Assembly: GCF_009193355.1 (NCBI RefSeq)
Contig: NZ_WBVT01000031.1
Coordinates: 1 to 37,965 of the forward strand
DNA: 37,965 nucleotides
Direction of reading: 5' to 3'
Origin: Bifidobacterium leontopitheci
GTDB lineage: Bacteria; Actinomycetota; Actinomycetes; Actinomycetales; Bifidobacteriaceae
The notes beneath the pieces are model-generated. The model was given only the letters and a program-made list of their open reading frames with translations, had not been told where the DNA came from and ran no database searches. A program made the translations under genes and the position numbers. Within the stretch, counting starts at the first letter, position 1. Each line of letters starts with the position of its first letter. Below are positions 28,425 to 35,603 of the stretch, one piece after another.

Positions 28425-29728
28425 TGGCAAGCAGGCGCATCGTATCCTCCGGCACCAGCGGACATGCCGGCGGCGATACGGCCGGCGGTCGTTCGCGTAT
28501 CCCGGCGGAAGACGGCGATGCCGGACAGCGGTGGGCCGGTCGGGGGCGAGTCGTCTCCTCGAAAGGCGAGAGCGCCGATTCGGCCCGGCAGTCCGGTGGC
28601 AAGGCCCGGCGCGTCGCGGCATCCGCCTCGATGACCGCGCGGGCGTCGGGGCGGGCCGTCACATCCCAGTCGGCGGTGTCACGGACGGCAACGTCAAAAT
28701 CGGCAACGTCACGGTCGGCAACGTCACGGTCGGCAACGTCACGGTCGGTCAAGTCGCCCGCGCGCAGCGTCGTTTCACGCAAGGCGTCCTCGCGTACCCA
28801 TCCTGAACGCAGCACGCACGGACGCGCGGTCGACGCACACGGCGGACGCACGGGCCGCGACGTGCAGTCGCAGGCCCAGGGGTTCGTGGACGCGCGCGCA
28901 TTGCGCAGCGACGATGTCCTCGGACGCACGTTGAGCGAGAACGTCGGGCCGCTCGGCGTCGCCACGAGGCCGAAAGTGCTCGATTTCGACGCGCGGCTCA
29001 AGGAACGGCGCAAGGCCGGCTCTAAAGTCGTCGCCTTGCGGCTGCTCATCGTCGCGCTGGTATGCGCGGCGATCGGCGGACTGGTCTGGCTGCTGCTGTT
29101 CTCCACGGTGTTCCGGCTGGAACGTGCCGACATCAGCATCAGCGGCGTCAACGAGTGGGTCAGCCGCAGCGAGGTCATGGACATCGCCAGCCAGCAGTCC
29201 GGCAAGTCGCTGTTCCTTGTCTCAACCGACGATATCGACACCAAACTGAAGAACATCCCCGGCGTCACCCAGGCGGAGGCGGTCAAGCACTACCCACGCT
29301 CGCTGACCGTGACGGTCAAGGCGCAGCAGCCGGCAGCCATGCTCAAGGAGCCGGACGGCACGCTCGTCGCCGTCGACCGTAAGGCGCGGGTGCTCAACGC
29401 GGTGGGGAAGGCCTCCACCAAGGGCATCCCCGTCATCGAAGTGAGCTCCGTGAGCAAGGGGCTGAACAGCAGGGCCGTCAAGGAGGCGCTGAACATCCTC
29501 GGCGGACTGCCCGACACGATGCGCAACGCCATCACCAAGGTCAGCGCGAAGACGCAGGATTCCATCACCACCGAGCTTGATTCCGGCGCCATCGTGGTGG
29601 TGTGGGGCGACTCGTCTCAGCTGGAGCTCAAATCGGCGATCGTCGACAAGCTCACCAACGACAAATCCGCGTTGGGCGGCAAGCACCAGATTGACGTGTC
29701 GGCGCCCAGCAGGCCGATCATCAAGTGA
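28424..29728 (+). CDS. ftsQ: FtsQ divisome protein with a long disordered N-terminal tail
   Basis: A 434-residue bitopic protein; the fold is FtsQ/DivIB. The first ~200 residues are polar, rich in Ser, Arg, Thr and Ala, and hold a repeated Ser-Ala-Thr-Ser-Arg block (about 88-108). One membrane span (about 204-228) is followed by a POTRA domain (about 232-300, with ADISISGVNEW) and the FtsQ beta domain to the C-terminus. FtsQ bridges FtsL/FtsB and the septal synthase. The cytoplasmic tail is far longer than the ~25-100 residues usual for the family. Last gene of the cluster; ftsA and ftsZ are not in this window. Confidence 0.9.
   Translation: MASRRIVSSGTSGHAGGDTAGGRSRIPAEDGDAGQRWAGRGRVVSSKGESADSARQSGGKARRVAASASMTARASGRAVTSQSAVSRTATSKSATSRSATSRSATSRSVKSPARSVVSRKASSRTHPERSTHGRAVDAHGGRTGRDVQSQAQGFVDARALRSDDVLGRTLSENVGPLGVATRPKVLDFDARLKERRKAGSKVVALRLLIVALVCAAIGGLVWLLLFSTVFRLERADISISGVNEWVSRSEVMDIASQQSGKSLFLVSTDDIDTKLKNIPGVTQAEAVKHYPRSLTVTVKAQQPAAMLKEPDGTLVAVDRKARVLNAVGKASTKGIPVIEVSSVSKGLNSRAVKEALNILGGLPDTMRNAITKVSAKTQDSITTELDSGAIVVVWGDSSQLELKSAIVDKLTNDKSALGGKHQIDVSAPSRPIIK
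28686..28745 (+). repeat. 15-bp in-frame tandem repeat in ftsQ
   Basis: Four consecutive 15-bp units: CGGCAACGTCAAAAT and then CGGCAACGTCACGGT three times without a change. Being a multiple of three, copy-number change would leave the reading frame intact. Confidence 0.85.
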
Positions 29729-29748
29729 CGGTCGGGACACGCGGGGAC

Positions 29749-29776
29749 TTGCGTTCCGTACGCACTGGGTTATACT
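29749..29776 (+). promoter_or_regulatory. ssrA promoter
   Basis: A -35 box TTGCGT (29749-29754) and a near-consensus -10 box TATACT (29771-29776) are 16 bp apart. The likely start is about 35 bases before the mature tmRNA 5' end, allowing for processing. Confidence 0.75.
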
Positions 29777-29817
29777 GAAGAGTCCGGTCAAAAGGCCGGG
29801 CTTGATAATTCAAGATT

Positions 29818-30211
29818 GGGGCTGATCGGTTTCGACGGTGACCTGTTCGTCGCAGGGAAGCGTGCCGAGAACGCAGGGTCCGCTCGTGGATGTCCCCTGC
29901 AAAAGAATAAGTGCTAAATCTAACCGCACTGAGTTCGCTCTCGCTGCCTGAGCTTCGCGCCAGGATTAACCAGTGAGCAGCCGCTCCGTTCACTCCCTCA
30001 CGTCTTCGGGGGGATGCTGAGCGTCGTTAAGAAGACTTGCTGACGCCGCTGCGCTACAGGGCGACGTCGGGACTTTTACTGTGGATATGCTCGCCATCGG
30101 TTGTCTGCGACACAGATGGGGGCAGAAAAACCGCCGCACGGCCAGCAGACTACGCACGTAGAAGACTGAGGGTTCGGTCATCGGACCGGGGTTCAATTCC
30201 CCGCAGCTCCA
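29818..30211 (+). ncRNA. ssrA: Transfer-messenger RNA (tmRNA)
   Basis: Rescues ribosomes stalled on broken mRNA. The 5' GGGGCTG pairs with the 3' CAGCTCC to form the seven-base acceptor stem, and the 3' end has a T-arm GGGGTTCAATTCCCC. CCA is not encoded. The tag reading frame starts at GCT 29913 and ends at TGA 29949-29951, encoding AKSNRTEFALAA, the bifidobacterial-type tag ending in the protease signal ALAA. Length (394 bases) fits the one-piece actinobacterial form. The gene is free-standing, with its own promoter and terminator. Confidence 0.96.
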
Positions 30212-30218
30212 CGAATTG

Positions 30219-30251
30219 AAAGCGCCACCCCCACGCGGGGTGGCGCTTTTT
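30219..30251 (+). terminator. Rho-independent terminator of ssrA
   Basis: A perfect 13-bp stem (AAAGCGCCACCCC / GGGGTGGCGCTTT) with a five-base loop ends in five T's, starting eight bases beyond the tmRNA 3' end. The 237 bp from here to the IS remnant hold no gene that I can support. Confidence 0.92.
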
Positions 30252-30488
30252 CGTTGAAGCGATGGGGCCTGAGCTGCAATCCGCGCTGGTTTCCGACATC
30301 ACTGGTTCCAACCGTTTCGGTCAGTTTTCGCATCTTTTCGCAGGTATGATATGGGACGGCGAATGAGACAAGCCCATGCAGGAATCAAACAAGAAATCAA
30401 ACGAACGAGCCGGCCATGGCAAGGAAACAAGGAATCGGCACCGTTCAACCCAAACCCAACAAGGAACACCCCCACCAGATTGTTTCCG

Positions 30489-30983
30489 GGTTAAGGGTCA
30501 AAAAGTGTGTCTTATCCGGGCATGTTGCCGGCGTGTCGGGGTCTAGTGCGGGCGTCCGGCCCAGCCCCTCCTGACGCCGAACCCGCCCTCGTACGCGTCG
30601 ACGCCGCCTTCGAGCCGGTTCGTGGTGCCGGCCACCGAATCGCGCGCCGTCAGCGCGGGGTCGAGGAACACGAACGGCATGCCCTTGCGGAACGGCTTCT
30701 CCAGCCTCCGGCGCCGGGGCCCAGACGTTCCAGCACCACGCGACGCGCCGGGCGCCGGCCTTAGTGAACCCGTTCCCTCGCATCGGCTCCCCACACAAGG
30801 GGCACTTCCTCGCCCCCGAAGACTTATTCCTGCCCATGGAACAAGCAAACACGGAAAGTCAAGCACCACGCCGGATCAACACCCGAAACGATGACCACAC
30901 CCCGACACGATGACCACACCCCGACACGCAAGACAGGAGAACGCCCCACCCCGGATTTAAGACACACTTTTTGACCCTTAACC
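30489..30983 (-). mobile_element. Internally deleted insertion sequence, 495 bp
   Basis: Near-perfect terminal inverted repeats bound it: GGTTAAGGGTCAAAAAGTGT and six more bases at 30489-30514, matched in reverse complement at 30958-30983 (26 bp exact). The interior contains only a broken transposase on the minus strand. No target-site duplication is seen next to the ends. With both ends intact it could in principle be moved by a full-length relative elsewhere in the genome. A 19-bp tandem duplication (about 30889-30926) lies inside the right end. Confidence 0.85.
30543..30837 (-). pseudogene. Remnant transposase (IS1249/IS256-like), deleted and frameshifted
   Basis: The first part reads MGRNKSSGARKCPLCGEPM and continues with GFTKAGARR, the zinc-ribbon start of IS1249-type transposases that recognise GKTKSG-like motifs. 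The piece that follows in another frame reads KGMPFVFLDPALTARDSVAG and then TTNRLEGG, like the C-terminal region of the same family. Most of the ~390-residue protein, including the DDE catalytic core, is absent. Family placement is from memory of these motifs and could be off by one family. Confidence 0.65.
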
Positions 30984-31143
30984 CCTTTTCATCAACCCGG
31001 TCAAATACGCCACTGCGGAAAACGCGTACGAGGGCAACACGTGGATGATCGCCCGATGACTCAACGTCATGCTATGTGTGGTTACCCATACCACGAATGG
31101 ATGCATGACCACATGGCCGTGTGAGAGGAGGCATTAAGGTATC

Positions 31144-32007
31144 TCATCCCCGTGTTTCGGAGATATAGAGTTCATATTTCTGTCCCCTGTCAAACGTCGT
31201 GTATCCAAGCTGGACGAAATTGCCTTCATGTTCGCTGAGAAAACCGTATTCTTTACGGGGGTATCGGCTTTCGTACACTATTTCATTCGACGGCCAATCC
31301 ACCGACAATAATCTCATGCGGGGTTTTGCTTTAGAACCTATGGCGGGCGGGATTCTTTCTACTAGAACCTCACCGTGCCAATCGCGATTTGCTTTCATGA
31401 AAGGGGTCAGTCGATTGCTTTTGGCGTCGAAAAAAATCTGAAAGAAACGCATATCTGCGGAAACCGGGATATGCAGAATAGAAGCGGCTCGTTCGTGCAA
31501 ATCATTAGCTTTTGCAATGCTGTTAGCATCCAGAATTTCTTGGCATGACACCGGCCATCGGCGGCAGTGTTTTAATGCGAAAGCAATGACTTGCAACTCA
31601 GGTGCCCCGGGAAGCTTTAGCTTGATTACAGGATTATAGTCATCGCTATCATCTTCTTGTATTGAATCAATGTATGCTACCGTGCTCAGTTCCCAGCCAA
31701 GCGTGTTGGTCATGCGACAAATGTCTAAGATGTGTGCTGTTTTCCATAGTGCGAAAGGAACTCCGTTGTAGGAAATGACGGTGCAATTTTCTTTGTATTC
31801 GTCCGTATATTCGGAGAACCGTTGTTTGATGCTTTCCGGAGCAATGGATATAGACACGGTGAATTTGCTGCCGGTTGAGAATCTCGGCAAGTTGGCGGAG
31901 CTGCAAAATCCTATAGAGCGACAGCCGTCTGCCCTGAAAATGGTGAAAGTATGTCCGCTGAGCGTTGCTGTGTTACATGCCTTAGCTACTAGATCTTCTA
32001 ATCTCAT
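31144..32007 (-). CDS. Hypothetical protein, AT-richer than its surroundings
   Basis: A 287-residue reading frame with no domain I recognise. It is soluble in appearance, with no signal peptide or membrane span. Local sequence is clearly less GC-rich than the flanking genes and uses AT-ending codons freely, which suggests recent transfer. The apparent ATG lies inside the antisense strand of the tRNA-Arg fragment and has no Shine-Dalgarno; the frame runs open further upstream through that fragment to 32097. The original 5' end was therefore probably replaced by recombination at the attachment site, and the true start may lie downstream, for instance at the Met that begins MTNTLGWELS. The 160 bp to its left (30984-31143) hold nothing I can name. 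Confidence 0.45.
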   Translation of the reverse strand: MRLEDLVAKACNTATLSGHTFTIFRADGCRSIGFCSSANLPRFSTGSKFTVSISIAPESIKQRFSEYTDEYKENCTVISYNGVPFALWKTAHILDICRMTNTLGWELSTVAYIDSIQEDDSDDYNPVIKLKLPGAPELQVIAFALKHCRRWPVSCQEILDANSIAKANDLHERAASILHIPVSADMRFFQIFFDAKSNRLTPFMKANRDWHGEVLVERIPPAIGSKAKPRMRLLSVDWPSNEIVYESRYPRKEYGFLSEHEGNFVQLGYTTFDRGQKYELYISETRG

Positions 32008-32036
32008 TGTCGTCGGTTCGAGTCCGACCGGGGTCA
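31995..32036 (+). other. 3' half of tRNA-Arg(UCU), probable attachment-site scar
   Basis: Reads as anticodon loop CTTCTAA (anticodon TCT), anticodon-stem 3' strand TCTCA, variable loop TTGTC, T stem-loop GTCGG-TTCGAGT-CCGAC, acceptor 3' strand CGGGGTC and discriminator A. The five bases before the loop do not pair with TCTCA, and no GACCCCG 5' acceptor strand is near, so only the 3' half exists. Such fragments are left when elements integrate into tRNA genes. The first recombinase gene lies 163 bp to the right. Confidence 0.75.
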
Positions 32037-32134
32037 CTAGTAAAACCCTTGGAATTTCAACGATTCTAGAGGTTTTTCTACATTGCATTTTCTGCATATT
32101 TTCATCTCAAAACAACTGAAATCGACAGGGCTAA

Positions 32135-32153
32135 GGGTGCACAGGGGGTGCAA
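32135..32153 (+). repeat. Left 19-bp direct repeat of the integrated element
   Basis: GGGTGCACAGGGGGTGCAA, identical to 37502-37520. It lies in the leader of the first recombinase gene. Overlapping it, AGGGGGT and the following ACCCCCT (32154-32162 region) can pair as a hairpin. It could be an attachment core, a recombinase arm site, or an operator. Confidence 0.7.
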
Positions 32154-32198
32154 AAATACCCCCTTGCATCCAGCCCGCGACACGCCGGAGATGGAAAC

Positions 32199-33440
32199 AT
32201 GACACAGCAACGACGAAGTTTCGGGAAGATCAAGAAAATGCGTTCGGGGCGCTTCCAAGCGTCCTACCTAATGAACGACGAACGGTTCAACGCGCCGGAC
32301 ACGTTCGCCACGCGCAAGGAAGCCGACGCATGGCTTAATGACGTGCGGGCGTCGATCAGCCGCAATGAGTGGGTTGACCCGCGGCTTGCGGGGCAGACGT
32401 TCAAGGTGTACGCGCTGACGTGGCTAAGGGAGCGGGCGGGCGATCTTGCGCCCGGCACGGCGGCGCAGTACGCGGGGCTGCTTGACGGTCTGCTGCTGCC
32501 GACGTTGGGCGGCATGGGCATGGCGGACATCACGCCGTTGACGGTCAAGCAGTGGCGGGCGGCGGCGCTGGACGGCTACAGGCGTCGCGCCGAGTCGGGC
32601 GAGCTGCCGAACAAGAAGAGCACCGGGGCAACGCGCGTCACTCAGGCCTACAGGCTGCTGCGGGAGATCATGGGTGAGGCGGTGCGCGATGAAGTCATAC
32701 GCCGTAATCCGTGCGTGCTGCGGGGCGCGGGGTACATCAAGGCCGCGGAGCGCAAGCCCGCCACGCTCGAAGAAGTGGACACGATCGCCGGGAACATGCC
32801 GGAACGGTACCGGGCGCTTATCCACATGGCCGTATGGTCGGGCTTGCGGTTCGGCGAGCTTGCGGGCTTGCGGCGGCGCGACATGGTGCTTGTGGTGACG
32901 GACGGCGGGGCGATCTGCTACCGGGTGAACGTGGACAAACAGGCGTACCGTCTTGGCGGCAGACTGTACGAGGACGCGAAGCCCAAGACGGACGCGGGGC
33001 GGCGAGTGGTCTACCTACCCGCCCACCTGACCGACGTCATGACCGAGCACATGGCGCGGTACACGGCTGCGGGCGACGACGCCTATGTGTTCGGCACGCG
33101 CAACGGCACGCCCATGGCGAACAACGCCGTGGGCAAGATGTTCAGGCGGGCGCGTGAGGCTGCGGGGCGCGACGATCTGCGGTTCCACGATCTGCGGCAC
33201 ACCGGGGCGACGATAGCCGCCAAGGCCGGCGCCACCACCAAGGAACTCATGCAGCGCATGGGGCATAGCTCCATGCGGGCCGCGCTGATCTACCAGCACG
33301 CCGCCGAGGACGACGACAGGCGGCTTGCGGCGCGTATGGACGCCATAGCCGCCGACATGCGGGCGGGCGGCACGACTAGCGGCGCTGCGGGGCGGATACA
33401 GACGGGCGACGCTGCGGCGCGTGAGGCGGTGGCGGCATGA
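32199..33440 (+). CDS. Tyrosine recombinase (integrase 1)
   Basis: A 413-residue integrase of the type common on actinobacterial elements. It has an N-terminal arm-binding segment (1-60), a SAM-like core-binding domain (about 65-175) and a catalytic domain with Arg217 (GLRFGEL), Lys near 261-263, His330 and Arg333 (HDLRH), His356 (MGHSS) and nucleophile Tyr365 (YQHA). It would integrate and excise the element at an attachment site. The ATG at 32199 follows GGAG; upstream in-frame codons run into the direct-repeat region and are not used. Its stop overlaps the next gene by four bases (ATGA), so the two recombinases are translated together. Confidence 0.93.
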   Translation: MTQQRRSFGKIKKMRSGRFQASYLMNDERFNAPDTFATRKEADAWLNDVRASISRNEWVDPRLAGQTFKVYALTWLRERAGDLAPGTAAQYAGLLDGLLLPTLGGMGMADITPLTVKQWRAAALDGYRRRAESGELPNKKSTGATRVTQAYRLLREIMGEAVRDEVIRRNPCVLRGAGYIKAAERKPATLEEVDTIAGNMPERYRALIHMAVWSGLRFGELAGLRRRDMVLVVTDGGAICYRVNVDKQAYRLGGRLYEDAKPKTDAGRRVVYLPAHLTDVMTEHMARYTAAGDDAYVFGTRNGTPMANNAVGKMFRRAREAAGRDDLRFHDLRHTGATIAAKAGATTKELMQRMGHSSMRAALIYQHAAEDDDRRLAARMDAIAADMRAGGTTSGAAGRIQTGDAAAREAVAA

Positions 33441-34678
33441 TCGGGCGACGCGCGGAGCTGCCGGACACGTGGGCGCAAGCGGTGGCCGGGTTCATCGAGT
33501 ACAAGACGGCGGCGGGGTTGAGCGCGGCGACGCTTGCGACGCGCTATAACCAGCTGCGGCGGTTCGCGGTGGCGGTGGACACGCCGCCCGAACGGGTGGA
33601 CATGCGGCAGATCACGGCGCAGTTGGCCGCGTGCAAGAGCCAAAGCACGCGCAAGGGGCTGCGCAACTGCTTGGCCGGGTTCTTCCGCTGGTGCAAGCTC
33701 ACCGGCTTGCGCGACGACGACCCGTGCCTCATGGTGCCGCATGTCAGGGAGCCGCGCCCGCACCCCAAGCCGGTGCCCGACGACGCGCTAGCCGCCGCGC
33801 TGGACAGGGCGACGGACACGGAGCGGCTGATACTGCTGCTAGCCGCCGAGTACGGTCTGCGGCGCGGCGAGATCGCCCGATTGCACAGCGATGACGTGGT
33901 GCCGCGCGGCGGCGGCTGGGCGCTGCTGGTCACGGGCAAGGGCGACAAGCAGCGCACGATACCCTTGCGCGACACGATGGCCGAACGGCTGCGGGCGGCA
34001 CACGGGTACGTGTTCCCCGGACGGTTCGGCGGGCACGTGGAAGAGTCGTACATCGGCGCGCACATATCCCCGCTGCTGCCGGACGGGTACGGCGTGCACA
34101 AGCTGCGGCACCGGTTCGCCACGGTCGCCTACGCCGAGTCGCGCGACATGCTGGGCGTGTCGCGTGCGCTGGGCCACGCTTCCACCAAAGTCACCGAGCA
34201 TTACGTGGCCTTGCCCGACGACTCATTATGCCGCGTGATGGACGCGGCGGCGGTGCAAGGCGGAGAGGAACGGGTAAGCCCGCCGCCGCGCCGGGAGCCG
34301 GAGCCGCCGAGACGCCCGAACGGAGACATACGGTACCGGTACGACGGCGCGCACGGCAAGATCACGGCGGGCACGACGCCGGAAGCGGTGCGCATGGCCG
34401 TGGTTCTCTGCCTAGACCTAGCCATGTGGCGACTGGACGGACGCCGTGAGTTCAGCGTGGCGGCGGAAGCATACGCCGAGGGGCACGGCGCGGACGGCGA
34501 GGGGCACGCGCGGCGCTCCAGCCCATTGCGGGCGGCGGCAAGACGATTAGCCAAGGCGGGCGTGATCGACCTTGTGCCCAACCATAAAGGACGGCTGGAA
34601 GGCGTCATCAATCAGGACGCCAAGACGCTGTGTTTCCTAGCACAGGCGTTGGCCGGCGAACTGGGCGGACGACGATAG
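33437..34678 (+). CDS. Second tyrosine recombinase with a C-terminal extension
   Basis: Also 413 residues but not a copy of the first. A SAM-like core-binding domain (about 8-100) and a catalytic domain with Arg142 (YGLRRGE), Lys near 168-171, His221 and Arg224 (HKLRH), His247 (LGHAS) and Tyr256 (EHYVALP) are all intact. Spacing resembles XerC/D-type enzymes without an arm-binding domain. About 140 extra residues follow the catalytic tyrosine (270-413): a proline/arginine linker, then a compact region with a helix-rich, winged-helix-like pattern near SPLRAAARRLAKAGVIDLV. I do not recognise this extension. Translationally coupled to integrase 1. Confidence 0.88.
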   Translation: MIGRRAELPDTWAQAVAGFIEYKTAAGLSAATLATRYNQLRRFAVAVDTPPERVDMRQITAQLAACKSQSTRKGLRNCLAGFFRWCKLTGLRDDDPCLMVPHVREPRPHPKPVPDDALAAALDRATDTERLILLLAAEYGLRRGEIARLHSDDVVPRGGGWALLVTGKGDKQRTIPLRDTMAERLRAAHGYVFPGRFGGHVEESYIGAHISPLLPDGYGVHKLRHRFATVAYAESRDMLGVSRALGHASTKVTEHYVALPDDSLCRVMDAAAVQGGEERVSPPPRREPEPPRRPNGDIRYRYDGAHGKITAGTTPEAVRMAVVLCLDLAMWRLDGRREFSVAAEAYAEGHGADGEGHARRSSPLRAAARRLAKAGVIDLVPNHKGRLEGVINQDAKTLCFLAQALAGELGGRR

Positions 34679-34781
34679 CCAAGAACGACGCACGGAGCCG
34701 AACGGACACGCAAGCCGCCGCCGCGATCTGCCGGAACACGACAGACACGGCGGCGTCGCCATGCCCGCCCCCGCTGACTTG

Positions 34782-34910
34782 TCGATAATAAATATCATTT
34801 TCAAAAAAATTTTGTCAGGTCAGGGAAAATAAAAAACTTGTCGCGGGGTCTACCCGAGGGCGACTTGTTTAAAAAAACGGGTATGCCCTCTATTGAGAAT
34901 GATTGTCGTT
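34782..34910. other. AT-rich segment with hairpin, possible DNA-unwinding element
   Basis: Between the second recombinase and the iterons, a strongly AT-rich stretch (34782-34840, and again 34867-34878) contrasts with the GC-rich genes around it. A hairpin is possible at 34840-34864: GTCGC and GCGAC as outer arms with CGGG / CCCG inside. It also contains TTGAGAATGAT at 34893-34903, identical to the sequence in front of the CDF gene. AT-rich DNA next to iterons is the usual layout of an iteron replication origin. No clear DnaA box was found. Confidence 0.5.
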
Positions 34911-34994
34911 ACCTAGAAGAGTCAGCCGGGGACATGCTTGCCGCCGCGTCCTTCAATCCATAATCAATCCCTCATATCCATAAAGCTAATGGGG

Positions 34995-35182
34995 GTATAC
35001 AAACTGCATACCCTTTTGTATGCAGTTTGCGCCCTTTTGGGTATGCAGTTTGCGCCCCCGAGGGTATGCAGTCCGTACACCCTTCCGTATACAGTCTGTA
35101 TACCCTTCTGCCGAACGCCACGCCGAACGGCGCCCCGAGGGTATGCAGTCCGTACACCCTTCCGTATACAGTCTGCATACCC
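34995..35182. repeat. Seven iterons on a 23-bp period (candidate plasmid-type origin)
   Basis: Related units of the form GTATRCAGTYYGYAYACCC start at 34995, 35018, 35041, 35064, 35087, 35141 and 35164. Successive starts are 23 bp apart except for one 54-bp gap. Two units (35018, 35041) end in GCGCCC instead. A block of about 48 bp is itself duplicated (35058-35105 and 35135-35182). Iterons of 18-23 bp spaced by whole helical turns are bound by plasmid initiators; recombinase or repressor binding is the alternative. They stop just at the 3' end of the last minus-strand gene. Confidence 0.8.
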
Positions 35183-35183
35183 T

Positions 35184-35603
35184 TTACATGCCGGGGCGTC
35201 CCATGGCGCGACGCTGGTAGCGTCCCAATTCTTGCCCCTCATTGGGGAACACTGCCTTGAGGCGATCTTGCATCACCGCCACCGATTCGGCTATGCGCAC
35301 GTAGTAATCGCGTGCGTGGCCGCTGCGGGCGACAGGCCCTATGGGTTCTATCAGCCCCTTGTCTCTCAGTTCCTTAATGGCGCGGTTGAGGTTCCTGACC
35401 TTGCCGGGGTCATGGTACAGGTCTGTAGCCAAGGCGGCACGGGAACGGCGGAACACTGCGGGGGTCATAGAATTACCGTCCTTATCGGTGGTGTCGTAAT
35501 CCACGGCGGCGCGTGCCATAGCCACCAGCACCAGCCGCGCCATGGGGGTCAGATCGAACGGTTCACCTAGCCGCACCGCCCATTTCGCCAAGTTATTGCC
35601 CAT
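35184..35603 (-). CDS. Winged-helix-like DNA-binding protein, possible replication protein (wH3)
   Basis: A 139-residue protein. Residues about 15-100 look like a winged helix: a helical stretch LTPMARLVLVAMARAAVDY, a helix with RRSRAALATDLYHDPGKVRN, then RAIKELRDKGLIEPIG as recognition helix and wing. Similar folds occur in replication and partition proteins of actinobacterial phages and plasmids, but I cannot name a family. Last gene of a four-gene overlapping minus-strand operon (11-bp overlap with the gene before). Its stop codon lies directly next to the iteron array, which makes an origin-binding role reasonable but unproved. Confidence 0.62.
   Translation of the reverse strand: MGNNLAKWAVRLGEPFDLTPMARLVLVAMARAAVDYDTTDKDGNSMTPAVFRRSRAALATDLYHDPGKVRNLNRAIKELRDKGLIEPIGPVARSGHARDYYVRIAESVAVMQDRLKAVFPNEGQELGRYQRRAMGRPGM

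Noticed and set aside
30181..30211. The ssrA 3' end as the attachment site of the accessory region
   Set aside because: tmRNA ends are common integration sites, but I found no second copy of its 3' sequence to the right within the window.
30376..30545. A small gene starting at 30376 or at the ATG at 30415
   Set aside because: The frame runs into the IS end, lacks a good ribosome binding site and resembles nothing; at most it is part of an interrupted gene.
30489..30983. A complete, active insertion sequence
   Set aside because: It is only 495 bp, and the transposase fragments lie in different frames without a catalytic core; no target duplication is seen.
31985..32036. An intact tRNA gene
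   Set aside because: There is no D-arm, no 5' acceptor strand GACCCCG, and the bases before the anticodon loop do not pair with the 3' stem strand.
34995..35182. A CRISPR array
   Set aside because: The units recur every 23 bp with almost no spacer and are themselves variable; there are no cas genes in the window.
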